A stretch of DNA of 64,000 bases, taken from positions 3,493,501-3,557,500 of the forward strand of contig CM044956.1 of assembly GCA_024516035.1 (NCBI GenBank). The letters run 5' to 3'. This DNA is from Bactericera cockerelli (lineage: Eukaryota; Arthropoda; Insecta; Hemiptera; Triozidae). This document shows positions 21,351 to 31,102 of the stretch, one piece after another; positions within the stretch are counted from its first letter, which is position 1; the number at the start of each line of letters is the position of its first letter. Below the pieces are notes generated by a model. That model ran no database searches. It was not told where the DNA came from and saw only the letters and a program-made list of their open reading frames with translations. The position numbers were made by a program, and so were the translations under genes.

Positions 21351-21404
21351 TTGACTCGAACCACCGGCCTCCAGGTTACGAGTCCGCCTGTTTATCGATC
21401 CAGC
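21351..21404 (-). mobile_element. SINE B head fragment
   Basis: The minus strand reads GATCGATAAACAGGCGGACT, GTAACCTGGAGGCCGG, GGTTCGAGTC. The body is missing. Confidence 0.7.
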
Positions 21405-21840
21405 CAGTTTCAATTATATAACTTCAGTACGTATAATGCGTATATCTGTACGTAACATAGTATGCATATGTGTACAAATGCATATTATTTATGATGCCTC
21501 TATTGTGCGCTGTATGCATAACTAGAATATTTAATGCCTTTTCATCTTATCTCATGAAAGTTGTGATTCAGAGTTGCATAATTAAGCTTTCTAATATGGA
21601 GATGATCACGATCTCTTGAAGCTATGGTTTTCTAGTGAATAAATCTGCTTGGTCATTGTTTTGGTTTTGTTGAAGGGGTCCCGAATTTCTTTTATGGATT
21701 TAACGGCAGGATTCTCATACTGTGAGCTCTTCCGCCCAACCGATAATTTCCTGTTGTTCCTAATTTCTGATATGAACATTTCGTAATATTTGTTTGTTGC
21801 TATGATGATCTTCTATTCTTTATAACAGTATGTTCTTTCA

Positions 21841-21903
21841 ACTCGAACCACCGACTTCCAGGTTACAAGTCCACCGTCTTAACCATCAAGCTACTGATCG
21901 GTC
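21841..21903 (-). mobile_element. SINE B head fragment
   Basis: The minus strand reads CAGTAGCTTGATGGTTAAG, CTTGTAACCTGGAAGTCGG, GGTTCGAGT. The body is missing. Confidence 0.72.
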
Positions 21904-21937
21904 TGTGCGCCTATGTACGTATATTTTATGTAGAGTA

Positions 21938-22052
21938 TAAAGCTGTAATAACTACCCTAGTATATTATAAGTAATGCTGTAATAACGAAGTCTAATTTAT
22001 CGTATTCGCCTGTGTGGAGTGCTGCACATTTGTGTGTATTTTCTATCTATTT
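21938..22052 (-). repeat. Inverted fragment of the 17.5 kb complex repeat
   Basis: In reverse complement it reads CACACAAATGTGCAGCACTCC, GGCGAATACGATAAATTAG and CGTTATTACAGCATTAC, matching the array at 17526-18095. Confidence 0.8.
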
Positions 22053-22054
22053 AT

Positions 22055-22880
22055 AAGAAAATTCTTTCTGTTGGAACATTTTCTCTGAGAAGGAACATTG
22101 ACATTGGTAGGCAAGCCCATTCCATACAGCCAAGTGAAGAAAATTAATAAATAAAGTTTAATTTTTGACTACCTGGTAAAACTTTACTCATCATATCAAT
22201 AGCTGCAGAAAAAATTGACTACCTAGTAAAACTCATCATGAGAAAACAACATGATGAGTTCAAAATAGAAAGAACGCATGCAAGCTATGTAGATTGGAAA
22301 CCCACGCCAGTAAAACAAAACTGGCAGGACCTGCCATCATCACAATGGCCAACGCACTCTCAGGGGGAATTTATAACTTCGACCAACAGGCAACAGGTTG
22401 GTCTGGGTATTTATTTTAAAAAAAAATTGTTTCCTTTCAAACTGCAAGATTTGTTGTTTCAATGGAGGGCTTGTTTTACGAAAACTTGGCAGGAATGTTG
22501 TTCATATCAAGGTGGGTAGGTACTTACACATTTTTTTTTTTTAAATAAGTATTTAGAGATTATGCTCGTAGCAATATCCTGTTCCATTGTTGTAATTTAG
22601 TGATTTGCTGAACATTTGATGATAAACACATTCCAATTTTTTTTTTGCAACTGTGCAAAATTCAGCCACAGAGGCAACAATTTTCAGTAAGGTTCAGCAG
22701 TCTCAACACATTTTTGGTGACGAACATGGAATTGATAATTGACAGCACCACTTGCAAAGTACATTCACTTTATAAATTAAAATAACTAGATATTTCTCTT
22801 AGAAGCTCTTCAAAGCTTAGGAGAAGTACCTTTGTATAAATGTTCTTTATAAAGAAAATAAATAAATAAACTATTATATT
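22055..22880. other. No gene seen
   Basis: AT-rich DNA. A 93-codon plus frame (22238-22519) has no recognisable domain, no splice sites I would trust and no conserved look. Confidence 0.4.
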
Positions 22881-24547
22881 ATATATACAGGGTGTCCCAC
22901 CAAACTTGGACACCTCAAATTACTCGGCCCCTGAAAGAGTTTTTCAAAAATAAAAAAATCTAGGGTACATGTGCTAATTATGCGGTTTCAGTTATGAAAT
23001 TTTTTTTATACAGGGTGGTTCAAAAGTCAGAAATTGAGGTGTCAACTTTCGATTTTTAAATGGATCGACCTGAATTTTATTTGATAATTTTACTTCTAAA
23101 TGATTCCTGAGTACTTTTTTAAACAAAAATATTACATACAGGGTGGTTTTTTTCGACCAATTTTTTTTCTAAATCTTGAATAACTCAAGTTTGGTTAATT
23201 TTTTCGATAACATTAATAGAAAGTGTTTGTGCAACAAATACACGCACTTTCAATTGGCATCAAAAATTTTTATACAGGGTGGTTCACAAGTGAAATAATG
23301 ACTTGATTTTTTTTAAAACCGAGTTTTTTTAATTTTTTTATTAGGATTAATAATTCTCGTCTAATTTTACACATTTTTCGTTAGTCATATCGAAAAACAA
23401 AACTAAAGTGTTGTACAGGGTGAGACATATTTTTTTTGTAACACCCTGTATATGGGCAGTCAAAGAGACGCAAAATTAAATATAAAGACTAAATATGCAA
23501 GAAAAACTTTGATTTTTAATTAAACTAAAAAGTTATGGTTTTTTAACTAATATTGTCGCATGGACCACCCTGTAGATATTTTCTTGAACTATCATGTAGG
23601 TACTTTAAGTTGTATAAAATTCAACGAACACTTCGAATCATGTGGGAAAAACAAGTAAAAAACACGAATTTGAAGCCATTTTCAATTTGGTGTCCACACT
23701 GAATGATTTTAAAACTTGAAATAAAAAGTAGGTAGGTGTAGACACAAAATTGAGCATGGCGTTTTGAATTCATTTTTTTTCTTTCAGATTTGGACTCCTC
23801 GTTGAATTTTAGACAGTTTCGACTACCCATATGATGGTTTAAGAAAATATCTACAGGGTGGTCCATGCGACAATATTAGTTAAAACACCTAAACTTTTTG
23901 GTTTAATTAAAAATCAAAGTTTTTCTTGCATATTTAGTCTTTATATTTAATTTTGCGTCTCTTTGACTGCCCATATACAGGGTGTTACAAAAAAAATATG
24001 TCTCACCCTGTACAACACTTTAGTTTTGTTTTTCGATATGACTAACGAAAAATGTGTAAAATTAGACGAGAATTATTAATCCTAAATAAAAAATTAAAAA
24101 AACTCGGTTTTAAAAAAAATCAAGTCATTATTTCACTTGTGAACCACCCTGTATAAATTTTTTTGATGCCAATTAAAAGTGCGTGTATTTGTTGCACAAA
24201 CACTTTCTATTCTTGTTATCGAAAAAATTAACCAAACTTGAGTTATTCAAGATTTAGAAAAAAAATTGGTCGAAAAAAAACCACCCTGTATGTAATATTT
24301 TTGTTTAAAAAAGTACTCAAGAATCATTTAGAAGTAAAATTATCAAATAAAATTCAGGTCGATCCATTTAAAAATCGAAAGTTGACACCTCAATTTCTGA
24401 CTTTTAAACCACCCTGTATAAAAAAAATTTCATAACTGAAACCGCATAATTAGCACATGTACCCTAGATTTTTTTATTTTTGAAAAACTCTTTCAGGGGC
24501 CGAGTAATTTGAGGTGTCCAAGTTTGGTGGGACACCCTGTATATATA
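22881..24547. mobile_element. P1: 1.67 kb near-perfect palindrome (fold-back element)
   Basis: The left arm 22881-23595 (about 715 bp) is mirrored almost base for base by the right arm 23831-24547 around a 235-bp loop. Outer ends read ATATACAGGGTGTCCCACC and its reverse complement. CAGGGTGG-type motifs recur within each arm (left arm about 22888, 23011, 23139, 23275 and 23416, then inverted near 23444 and 23567). Transcription across it would give a very long dsRNA hairpin. No protein is encoded. The TA-rich ends prevent a definite target-duplication call. Confidence 0.9.
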
Positions 24548-24721
24548 TTTTTTTGCAGGAATGGGATGAGTAGATTAATGATGATGTATTATTGTTTAAC
24601 TTTTTTATAGAAAAATATTTAAAGTTAAAAAAAAATAACAATAAAAAAAATATTCTTATCGAATGTTCATGTTCCTCATTTTGAGTTGTAACTAATCATT
24701 TGATAGCACCCGAATCCCGGT

Positions 24722-24785
24722 CCGAGGCATGGCCTAATATTCATTTTTGCTAACCCTACTCTACACAATGAGGCATTGCCGTACA
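24722..24785 (-). repeat. Diverged single unit of the 3.9 kb minisatellite
   Basis: The minus strand reads GGCAATGCCTCATTG, GTAGGGTTAGCAAAAATG, AATATTAGGCCATGCCTCGG, alignable to the A-type unit at 3888-4212. Confidence 0.6.
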
Positions 24786-24952
24786 TTCGGGCTTTAATTC
24801 GGCGCCACCGATTCATTCAGTAGTTGTTATAAAATTGAATAAACACGGTCATAAATAATTATGGACCAACTGTACATGTTTCTACATAAATTATTTTCGT
24901 ATTTCTGAAACGTTTGCCTGAAGAACTCCTGACTCACGCTATTGGAATGTTA

Positions 24953-24954
<2 letters not shown>

Positions 24955-24988
<34 letters not shown>

Positions 24989-25235
24989 GGGGTTTAACGT
25001 CGCTTTCAACTGCCATGGTCATATCACGACGGGGGTTTTACCCTCCATTCGCAGGAAACTCACAAACCTGCTACTCACATTAACCTCACCCAGCCTGAGT
25101 GGGGCCGGGAAAAGCCAGCGTCACGAGAATTAGAATTTGAATGGTCACCCATCCAAGTCTTAACCTCGCTGGATGTCGCTTAACTTCGGTGTTCTGAAGG
25201 GAACCGGTGTATTCAACATGCCATCGACGCTGGCT
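24955..25235 (-). mobile_element. SINE C copy with fullest 5S-like head and poly(A)
   Basis: This minus-strand element has a 5S rRNA-like head (GCCAGCGTCGATGGCATG, TGAATACACCGGTTCCC, ACACCGAAGTTAAGCGAC, AGACTTGGATGGGTGACC), the shared core (CAGGCTGGGTGAGGTTAATG, GCGAATGGAGGGTAAAACCC) and a 3' A tail of about 30 (plus-strand T run 24955-24984). The head keeps the box A, intermediate and box C regions expected of a 5S internal promoter, so polymerase III transcription is plausible. It is the best reference copy. Confidence 0.9.
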
Positions 25236-25239
25236 GAAT

Positions 25240-25750
25240 GTTAAGTTTAATTTCGAGATTTTGAGGTCAAGTCCAAGAAGCAATGTCCTCACGGTTGTAT
25301 GGTCAGTAGCTACTATAGTGGTGACTATCATAATAACAAGTTCCTAAACCAACCTGTTTCCGGCGAATCACTGTAGTGCAGCAACGTCCAGCGTGGATAA
25401 GACGTGGACTGGTGTCCTGTAAAAAGTTCATCAACCAACCTCAAAAGCTAAGAGATCTCACGTTTGATACACCAGTTCCCGTAGAATCACTGAATTTCAG
25501 CAATGACCAGCGTGGATAAGACGTGAATTGGTGACATTGGTGTCCACTTTGACTTAGGATCAATTGATCTTCAGAAATAAATCTGTTGAGCACTCAGACC
25601 GGGTGAGGTTTATTTGAGTGAGGATTGAACGTCATTTCTCTATTGGCGATATGTTCTTAATAATTTTACTGTATTTTATAGTAGGTACGACATTTCAAGA
25701 GGTTTTTTAATAAGCATATACGAGATTGAATGAAACATAGTCGGATACTA
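25240..25750. other. No gene seen
   Basis: It holds a local duplication: GAATCACTG, CAGCAA and GTGGATAAGACGTG recur near 25365-25410 and 25490-25530. Otherwise unique. Confidence 0.45.
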
Positions 25751-25751
25751 T

Positions 25752-25912
25752 GGCCCAAATTATGAAACAGGATTAGATTAACAGATCTTCCACTATCCCT
25801 TAACACGTCCTCTGGTGGGAATTTCAACCAATCACAGCGCATTTATATCAGCTGTTAAGTGATAGTGTCTTGGATTAACAAATCCTAGATATTTAATCCG
25901 GTTTCATATTTG
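25752..25912. mobile_element. M2 MITE copy
   Basis: It starts GGCCCAAATTATGAAACAGG and contains CTTAACACGTCCTC, AATTTCAACCAATCACAGC, ATTTATATCAGCTGTTAAG and ATTAACAAATCCTAGATATT. It ends with an inverted CCGGTTTCATA. Same family as 44886-45248 and 61511-61957. Confidence 0.78.
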
Positions 25913-26291
25913 ACAATCTCACCTGGTTGTAGGTTTGCAGCGGAAAACTAGACACTGCGACCTAATGAGATCTACTGTGAGTACTGTGACTACTATGAAT
26001 CTGGTAAAAAAACGGGTTATTCATAGTTATATGTCAAGACCATTTGTCAATATATTATCACACAAGACTTTTTGTAAAAAGATTGCAGCAAAAATGAGGT
26101 CAATTTTTTTCTGGAACCACAACAAAAAAAAAACCCGTAAAAACATCGAGAGAGAGTTGAGAGACCACCACCTTGTACATTTCGTCTGAATGGAATAGTT
26201 GACCACTTGTACTACCAGCGCCCACAGACCAACCAAAGTTCCAAACCAAACACATCAAACCTAACGTGCAAGAGTACGTTACTAGACTTAC

Positions 26292-26683
26292 ATATTTACC
26301 AGGCGCGGCCACCGGAGGGAAAAACTTTTGGCAGTGCTGCCACATAAACGAGACTTGGGCAAGGTGGGGGAATACTGCGCAGGAGGGTAATACTGCGCAC
26401 ACCCTTATCACCGGCCCTGATAGAGATATCAAATTAATGTAAACTGGTGGCATATTCCATCGGATGATACAACTGTCAATTATCTTTTCTTTGTTTTAGA
26501 GTCACTCTTTCAGGATCTAAAGAGTTTCAGCTTGTTTACCGATTACCATGCCAATCATAATAATTATGCAATAATTATTCTAGAAATGTGTGATGATTTT
26601 CATTGTGAATGAGTTAGGACTTGAGAAAATCCTCTCTTTTTTCGTCTGGGGGTGCTGCAGCACCGGCCACGCCTGATATCTAC
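26292..26683. mobile_element. M6 MITE, hAT-like
   Basis: Element 26300-26675 has termini CAGGCGCGGCC and an inverted GGCCACGCCTG. It is flanked by ATATTTAC (26292-26299) and ATATCTAC (26676-26683), an 8-bp duplication with one difference. The right end carries GTGCTGCAGCACCGG. Termini and 8-bp duplication fit hAT; no transposase is present. Confidence 0.8.
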
Positions 26684-26689
26684 AACATA

Positions 26690-27800
26690 AAACTAAATAC
26701 ATCCAAATTAACATATTAAAAAACAGGTAGGCGTTGTGAAATTAGTAAACAGACATATTGTGTATACTGGAGTAGCTTGTTAACTATTCGGACAGTGGTC
26801 ATTTAATCAAGATGTAGAACCAGCTGGACAACCAGGCGCACAGTTCAGAGTCCTGGGTTCATGGTCATTGTGGTCATTAAATACTAGGTATCAAATGGGT
26901 ATATCTCGGAAGAAAATCTTTCATTAGGTATACAAGTATACAAACAATATCTCGAAAGAAAATCTTTCACTAAGTCTATAAACATTCAGATGGTATATAA
27001 TTCCAATTAATGACACTTTCTGGCATAAGTACCTAGGCATAAGACACTCTCTGGCATCCAATTAATGATAATTGTCCTTAGTCACGATCATGTATGGGTG
27101 AGCCACTGAGTAGCCAACCTCCAGAGTCAATGGAATAAAAGCCCTCTAGGCTAACACTAAAACCCGTAAAATTAGTTCCAATATAAAAATACTTCATAAT
27201 ATAAAAAGAAAAGCCGGATAATGTACATAATATACATATTATGTATCTGAATTAACTAAAATAATTGGACAAAAGTAGCTGTTTCCTGGAGGTCATGGGT
27301 CCTCGCGGCTTGCTAGTACCAATATACTCGTACATAGATACAATATACAACACAGACAGGATTCCGATGAAAAGGACATGTGTAATGAACAAGTCAGTCT
27401 AGACTCTAACTCTAGCCAAAGCTTCTAGATAGACTAATTTCTCTGAGCAATGACTCAAGCAAGGTATTAGCCAATGATATTAAAGGAACTCATGCTTGAG
27501 ACATTGCTGAGACCTCGGTTTCTGTTCATAAATACGTCTGTAACTGAGGCTAACGCTTGTAGATACACTAATTTGTAAATAATGGACCAGGAACGAAATG
27601 ATTTGTCCGGTAGTTTTCCAAACCAATGATCTGCTCAACAGAGCTGTTGAATCATTCAACTTCATCCAAGCGGAGCACCCCACACTCAGGAGACGCTTAC
27701 AGGAAGTTCATGGATATAATAGTGAGGTAGGGTCCACGCAGTTCAACCAGAGGAGCCGGTACGGTGCGGTGTTTGCAACCAATTTTGGAATATACTAAGG
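26690..27800. other. No gene seen
   Basis: Unique-looking AT-rich DNA. Two short opposing frames at 27480-27798 show no recognisable domain. Confidence 0.4.
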
Positions 27801-27805
27801 ACTAA

Positions 27806-27909
27806 GTTAATAGACAAAATCGAGAACTTCTGTTTTCCCCATCTCAGACAGTCGCAATCCGAGACCTAGCACCACAGAGGTATTACAAAAACTTCTATTA
27901 ATTCCACCC
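27806..27909 (-). mobile_element. M1 MITE copy
   Basis: The minus strand reads GGGTGGAATTAATAGAAG, TAATACCTCTGTGGTGC, TCTCGGATTGCGACTGTC, GATTTTGTCTATTAAC, the family consensus in shortened form. Flanks TAA/TCA are a decayed TWA-type duplication. Confidence 0.75.
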
Positions 27910-27930
27910 TCAGAGACGTTTTTAGTAGAA

Positions 27931-28107
27931 GAATATTCTTTAGTAGAAGATAACCACCAGGCGAGGTAAATGCTCAAAACACATTTTCTACCACTTAACC
28001 CTCAGAGTCTTATGTGGTCACAAACGAATTAATGAGGAAAAATTCATGCACTGGGTGGGATTCGAACCAACGGATCCCCACGCTGGATTACCAGATTAGC
28101 GCATTAA
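27931..28107 (-). mobile_element. SINE A copy
   Basis: In minus orientation it has CTAATCTGGTAATCCAGCGTG, TTGGTTCGAATCCCACCC, ATGAATTTTTCCTCATTAAT, CTGAGGGTTAAGTGG and CTCGCCTGGTGG. The A-box end is truncated. Confidence 0.85.
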
Positions 28108-28179
28108 TAATAATATTATCGTCATATAATATTTAATCTGCCCGAATAGGACTAATGAATAATAAGTCAAGTTTTCAAG

Positions 28180-28324
28180 TTATCAAAATTCGTGTTAATC
28201 ACTTTCGTGATATACTATCACATATACTCAAACTCGCTATACTAAATCTTCGCTGAAACCGGGACTTGAATCACAAACCTCCAGTTTACAAGTCCGCCGC
28301 CTTATCGATCAAGCTACTAAGTCC
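28180..28324 (-). mobile_element. SINE B copy
   Basis: In minus orientation it has GTAGCTTGATCGATAAGGCG, CTTGTAAACTGGAGG, a B box decayed to GATTCAAGTCCC, TTTCAGCGAAGATTTAG and the CACGAAAGTGATTAACAC end. Confidence 0.87.
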
Positions 28325-28336
28325 AAGACCTATAAT

Positions 28337-28461
28337 TGTTATATGGTCAAAATCCCAAATGGTTGCATAACTAACTCGTCATATCCCGGATAGGTTTCGA
28401 TCACGCGACTTCTAGATAACTAGACGCACGCGCGACGCTGACCACTGAGCTATTGGGACTG
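28337..28461 (-). mobile_element. SINE E copy
   Basis: In minus orientation the A box is ATAGCTCAGTGGTCAGCG, followed by a GCGTGCGTC stretch, CTAGAAGTCGCG, a B box decayed to GATCGAAACC and a TGGGATTTTGACCATATAA tail. It lies directly next to the SINE B copy in the same orientation. Confidence 0.75.
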
Positions 28462-28464
28462 AGC

Positions 28465-29780
28465 TCTGCAATCCATCCTCATTTTTCATGTATTGTTGAG
28501 TCTTCCTGGAAGTCTGGGTCTTCAGATGCTGTTCCACAATGTTAACTATGCTCCTACACCCTGAATTCCAAATCCCTGATCCCCTCTATGTCAACACCTA
28601 TGGAATATTCCACAGAGGAAGATGTTATGAGCAATGGGTTTGGAAGGAAACGAAAGCTGGGCCGATATGTATGTCATCACTGTCTAATGTTTTACAGATT
28701 TTTGTTTCAAGTTACCATGTATTTTTGTGCCAACCATTGTAATATTTTTTGTTTAAAAATAAATACAATTATTTTTTATCTATCTATGTCATCACTGTCA
28801 TCGTCTTTGTTAAGGTAGCTGCAGTCTCCTGTTCGAACCCCGAAATTAATAACTTAACTATTGTTTGTAGCACTTCCGGGATTTCGGGTACTTCAATGTT
28901 TCCCATGACGGCAAAGTCTACTCTGATATTGTTCCAGGCATCGTTGTCGTTCATATTTCCAGTGTAGGTATATCGCTACTCATATTCCGGTTTTTTGGGT
29001 CCCTAATTCATTCTCAACGTTCATTGATATTTTCTTCTTCCATTAATATAATAATGTTATGGTAACTTGATATTTATGAAACATTCGCGAAAGATTACCA
29101 TGTTTTTAAAAGTGTAAAGGTACTTAACTACCTATGTAGGCTTATACCCTTGTATACGTTGGATTAGGTTATAGGATAAACACGGCATTATGTTGTTCAA
29201 TCTGGATTCTGTTTTGTAGTGTATTTTTTTTTATATAAATAGTTCATTACCCACAGGATAATCTTTATTGATGTCGCTTATGTGTGACTGTTTATCCGAT
29301 TCACTTAATTACAGCTAGAATGGTTTTGTACCATGGGTTTAATAATGGAATTTTATCCCTTCAAGCTCATGTTCTAGATGGCTTAATGTATGAAATAAAA
29401 GTCTTAGCGCCATTATGAAGATCTATCGCTCTTGTAATCTCGTGTTGTGTTTTCATTAGATCATTGTGGCGCAGTACCATTTCTTGGAATGTGATTTACT
29501 CGGTCTGTTGACGGCTTACAACATTGAAGCTGGAATTTTATGCGTGCATTTTAAGCTTTATGGTATACATTAAGGTTGTCAATCTCGTTTCAAAGTGACT
29601 CAATCATAGATACTATTATGTTATTTGCAGTCCTATGAGACCTGTAATTTTAATTACTTAATTGCGATTTGTGTGCCATAAAATATAGTGACAAATACAC
29701 GTTTTCATATGTATTTAGTTGTGCATGTAACATGAAATACAATAGGTACATATGTTATTTGACACTATATATCTTATATT
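28465..29780. other. No gene supported
   Basis: A short plus-strand patch (28500-28800) ends in AAATAAATACAATTATTTTT and (ATCT)3, which resembles the 3' end of a degraded retroelement. Its frames are too short to name. The remainder is unique AT-rich DNA. Confidence 0.4.
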
Positions 29781-29784
29781 ATAC

Positions 29785-30219
29785 AATGATTCGTTTGTGT
29801 GTGTGTAATTGTGTATGTTTGTCCTTCTTTAACTCGAGAACCACAAGTCGGATTCAGCTGAAATTTTGCATGGTTACCAATGGCTCATTTCGGTTATGCG
29901 CTATGACCAAAAAGTCAATTTTTCAAAAGTTGAGATTTTAATTGAGCTTGTAAAGTATATATAGTGTAAATTCATCATCATTGAGTAGCATCATCGTGTT
30001 CGATGGTCGCCAAACTTGATATTTCATCAATTTTATACAAGAAGGCCAATAAATAACAAGGGCCTCCAGAACCAAGTTGTGTAGAAACTTGAAATATACA
30101 TAGATGGTTGGATGTTAATCACTCTGTAAATTTTCTTTGTATCATGAAAGAAATAAAGATATCCGTTACCCATAGATGGTCCAAACGATAGCAAAAAAAA
30201 AAAAAAAAAAAAAAAAAAC
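29785..30219 (+). mobile_element. Probable retroposed sequence ending in poly(A)
   Basis: TCCTTCTTTAACTCGAGAAC and GCTGAAATTTTGCATGG motifs, often seen in insect transposon ends, occur at 29822-29870. The tract closes with a GAAATAAAG signal (about 30149) and an A run of about 25 (30193-30219). No coding region is recognised and its 5' limit is unknown. Confidence 0.4.
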
Positions 30220-30487
30220 ATAACATGAAATATACATGGTATTTTTTTTTAATCCTGGTTTTGAACATATGTTTTAGCATTGTTTGTACCCTCATGTCTC
30301 TATCATTGTTCTCTCACCTAGACCCTATTTCTCTGAGGACCTCGAGTGCAGAAGTGCATTATATGACATGTGCATATTGTATGAGTGTATTCTCAATGTG
30401 CATATGTGCCAGGTACATTTGTCGGTATTTCTTTGTTCTTTTGTACGTGCTAGACATACTCGGTACTTGCATAAATTAGTGCTGTCT

Positions 30488-30752
30488 TGGTAAAGCATAA
30501 TAATAGCCACCTAAGAGAATAAGGTCTGACGAAATAATAATAATATTCACCTAAGAGAATAGGGTCTGGCAAAACAATAATAAGTAATAATAAAAAGAAT
30601 AGGATCTCTGACATTATAATACTAATAATGAGGATTGGGTCTGGCAATATTGCAATACTAATTAAAATGATAATAATTAATAATCTTGGCAGTCCTGAAT
30701 AGTAAATAGTAAAATAGTCTGGCCAAATATTAATAATAGGTAGTCAGGTATT
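30488..30752. repeat. Loose AATAATA / GGGTCTGGC repeat
   Basis: AGAATAGGGTCTGGCAA-like phrases recur 4-5 times at 55-70 bp intervals, separated by ATAATAATA tracts. Confidence 0.6.
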
Positions 30753-31102
30753 TTCTTGGTCCATGATGAGTTGCTCCAAATCAAATCAAATCAATCAATC
30801 AAATCAAATGTTTATTGTGAATAAATATATACAAAGTATGTGTTTCACATTTATCTTAAATGACTAATTAGATACTAAAAAATAAACTAAACCTAAACTT
30901 AAACTAGTGCGCCAGAGGCAACCAGTCTCAGGCTTCAAGTGGCCCCGGGAAAAGGAGAAGCAAAAGAAGAAAATTTAAAGAGAGATAGCAAGATGAACAT
31001 GTGGTGATAGGAGGGCCAGTGAAGATAATGAGAGAGGAGTTAGGGAAGGAGTAAAGATAGAAATTTTGCAGGTAAGGAAAAGGGTGTGATGAGTCATAGC
31101 TC

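Noticed and set aside
24955..25235. Possible genuine 5S rRNA gene
   Set aside because: The head is diverged, lacks the 3' part of 5S and is fused to the SINE core and poly(A) tail.
28539..28818. 67-76 codon plus-strand frames
   Set aside because: They end in an AT-rich 3' UTR-like tail and overlap each other in different frames; at most a retroelement remnant.
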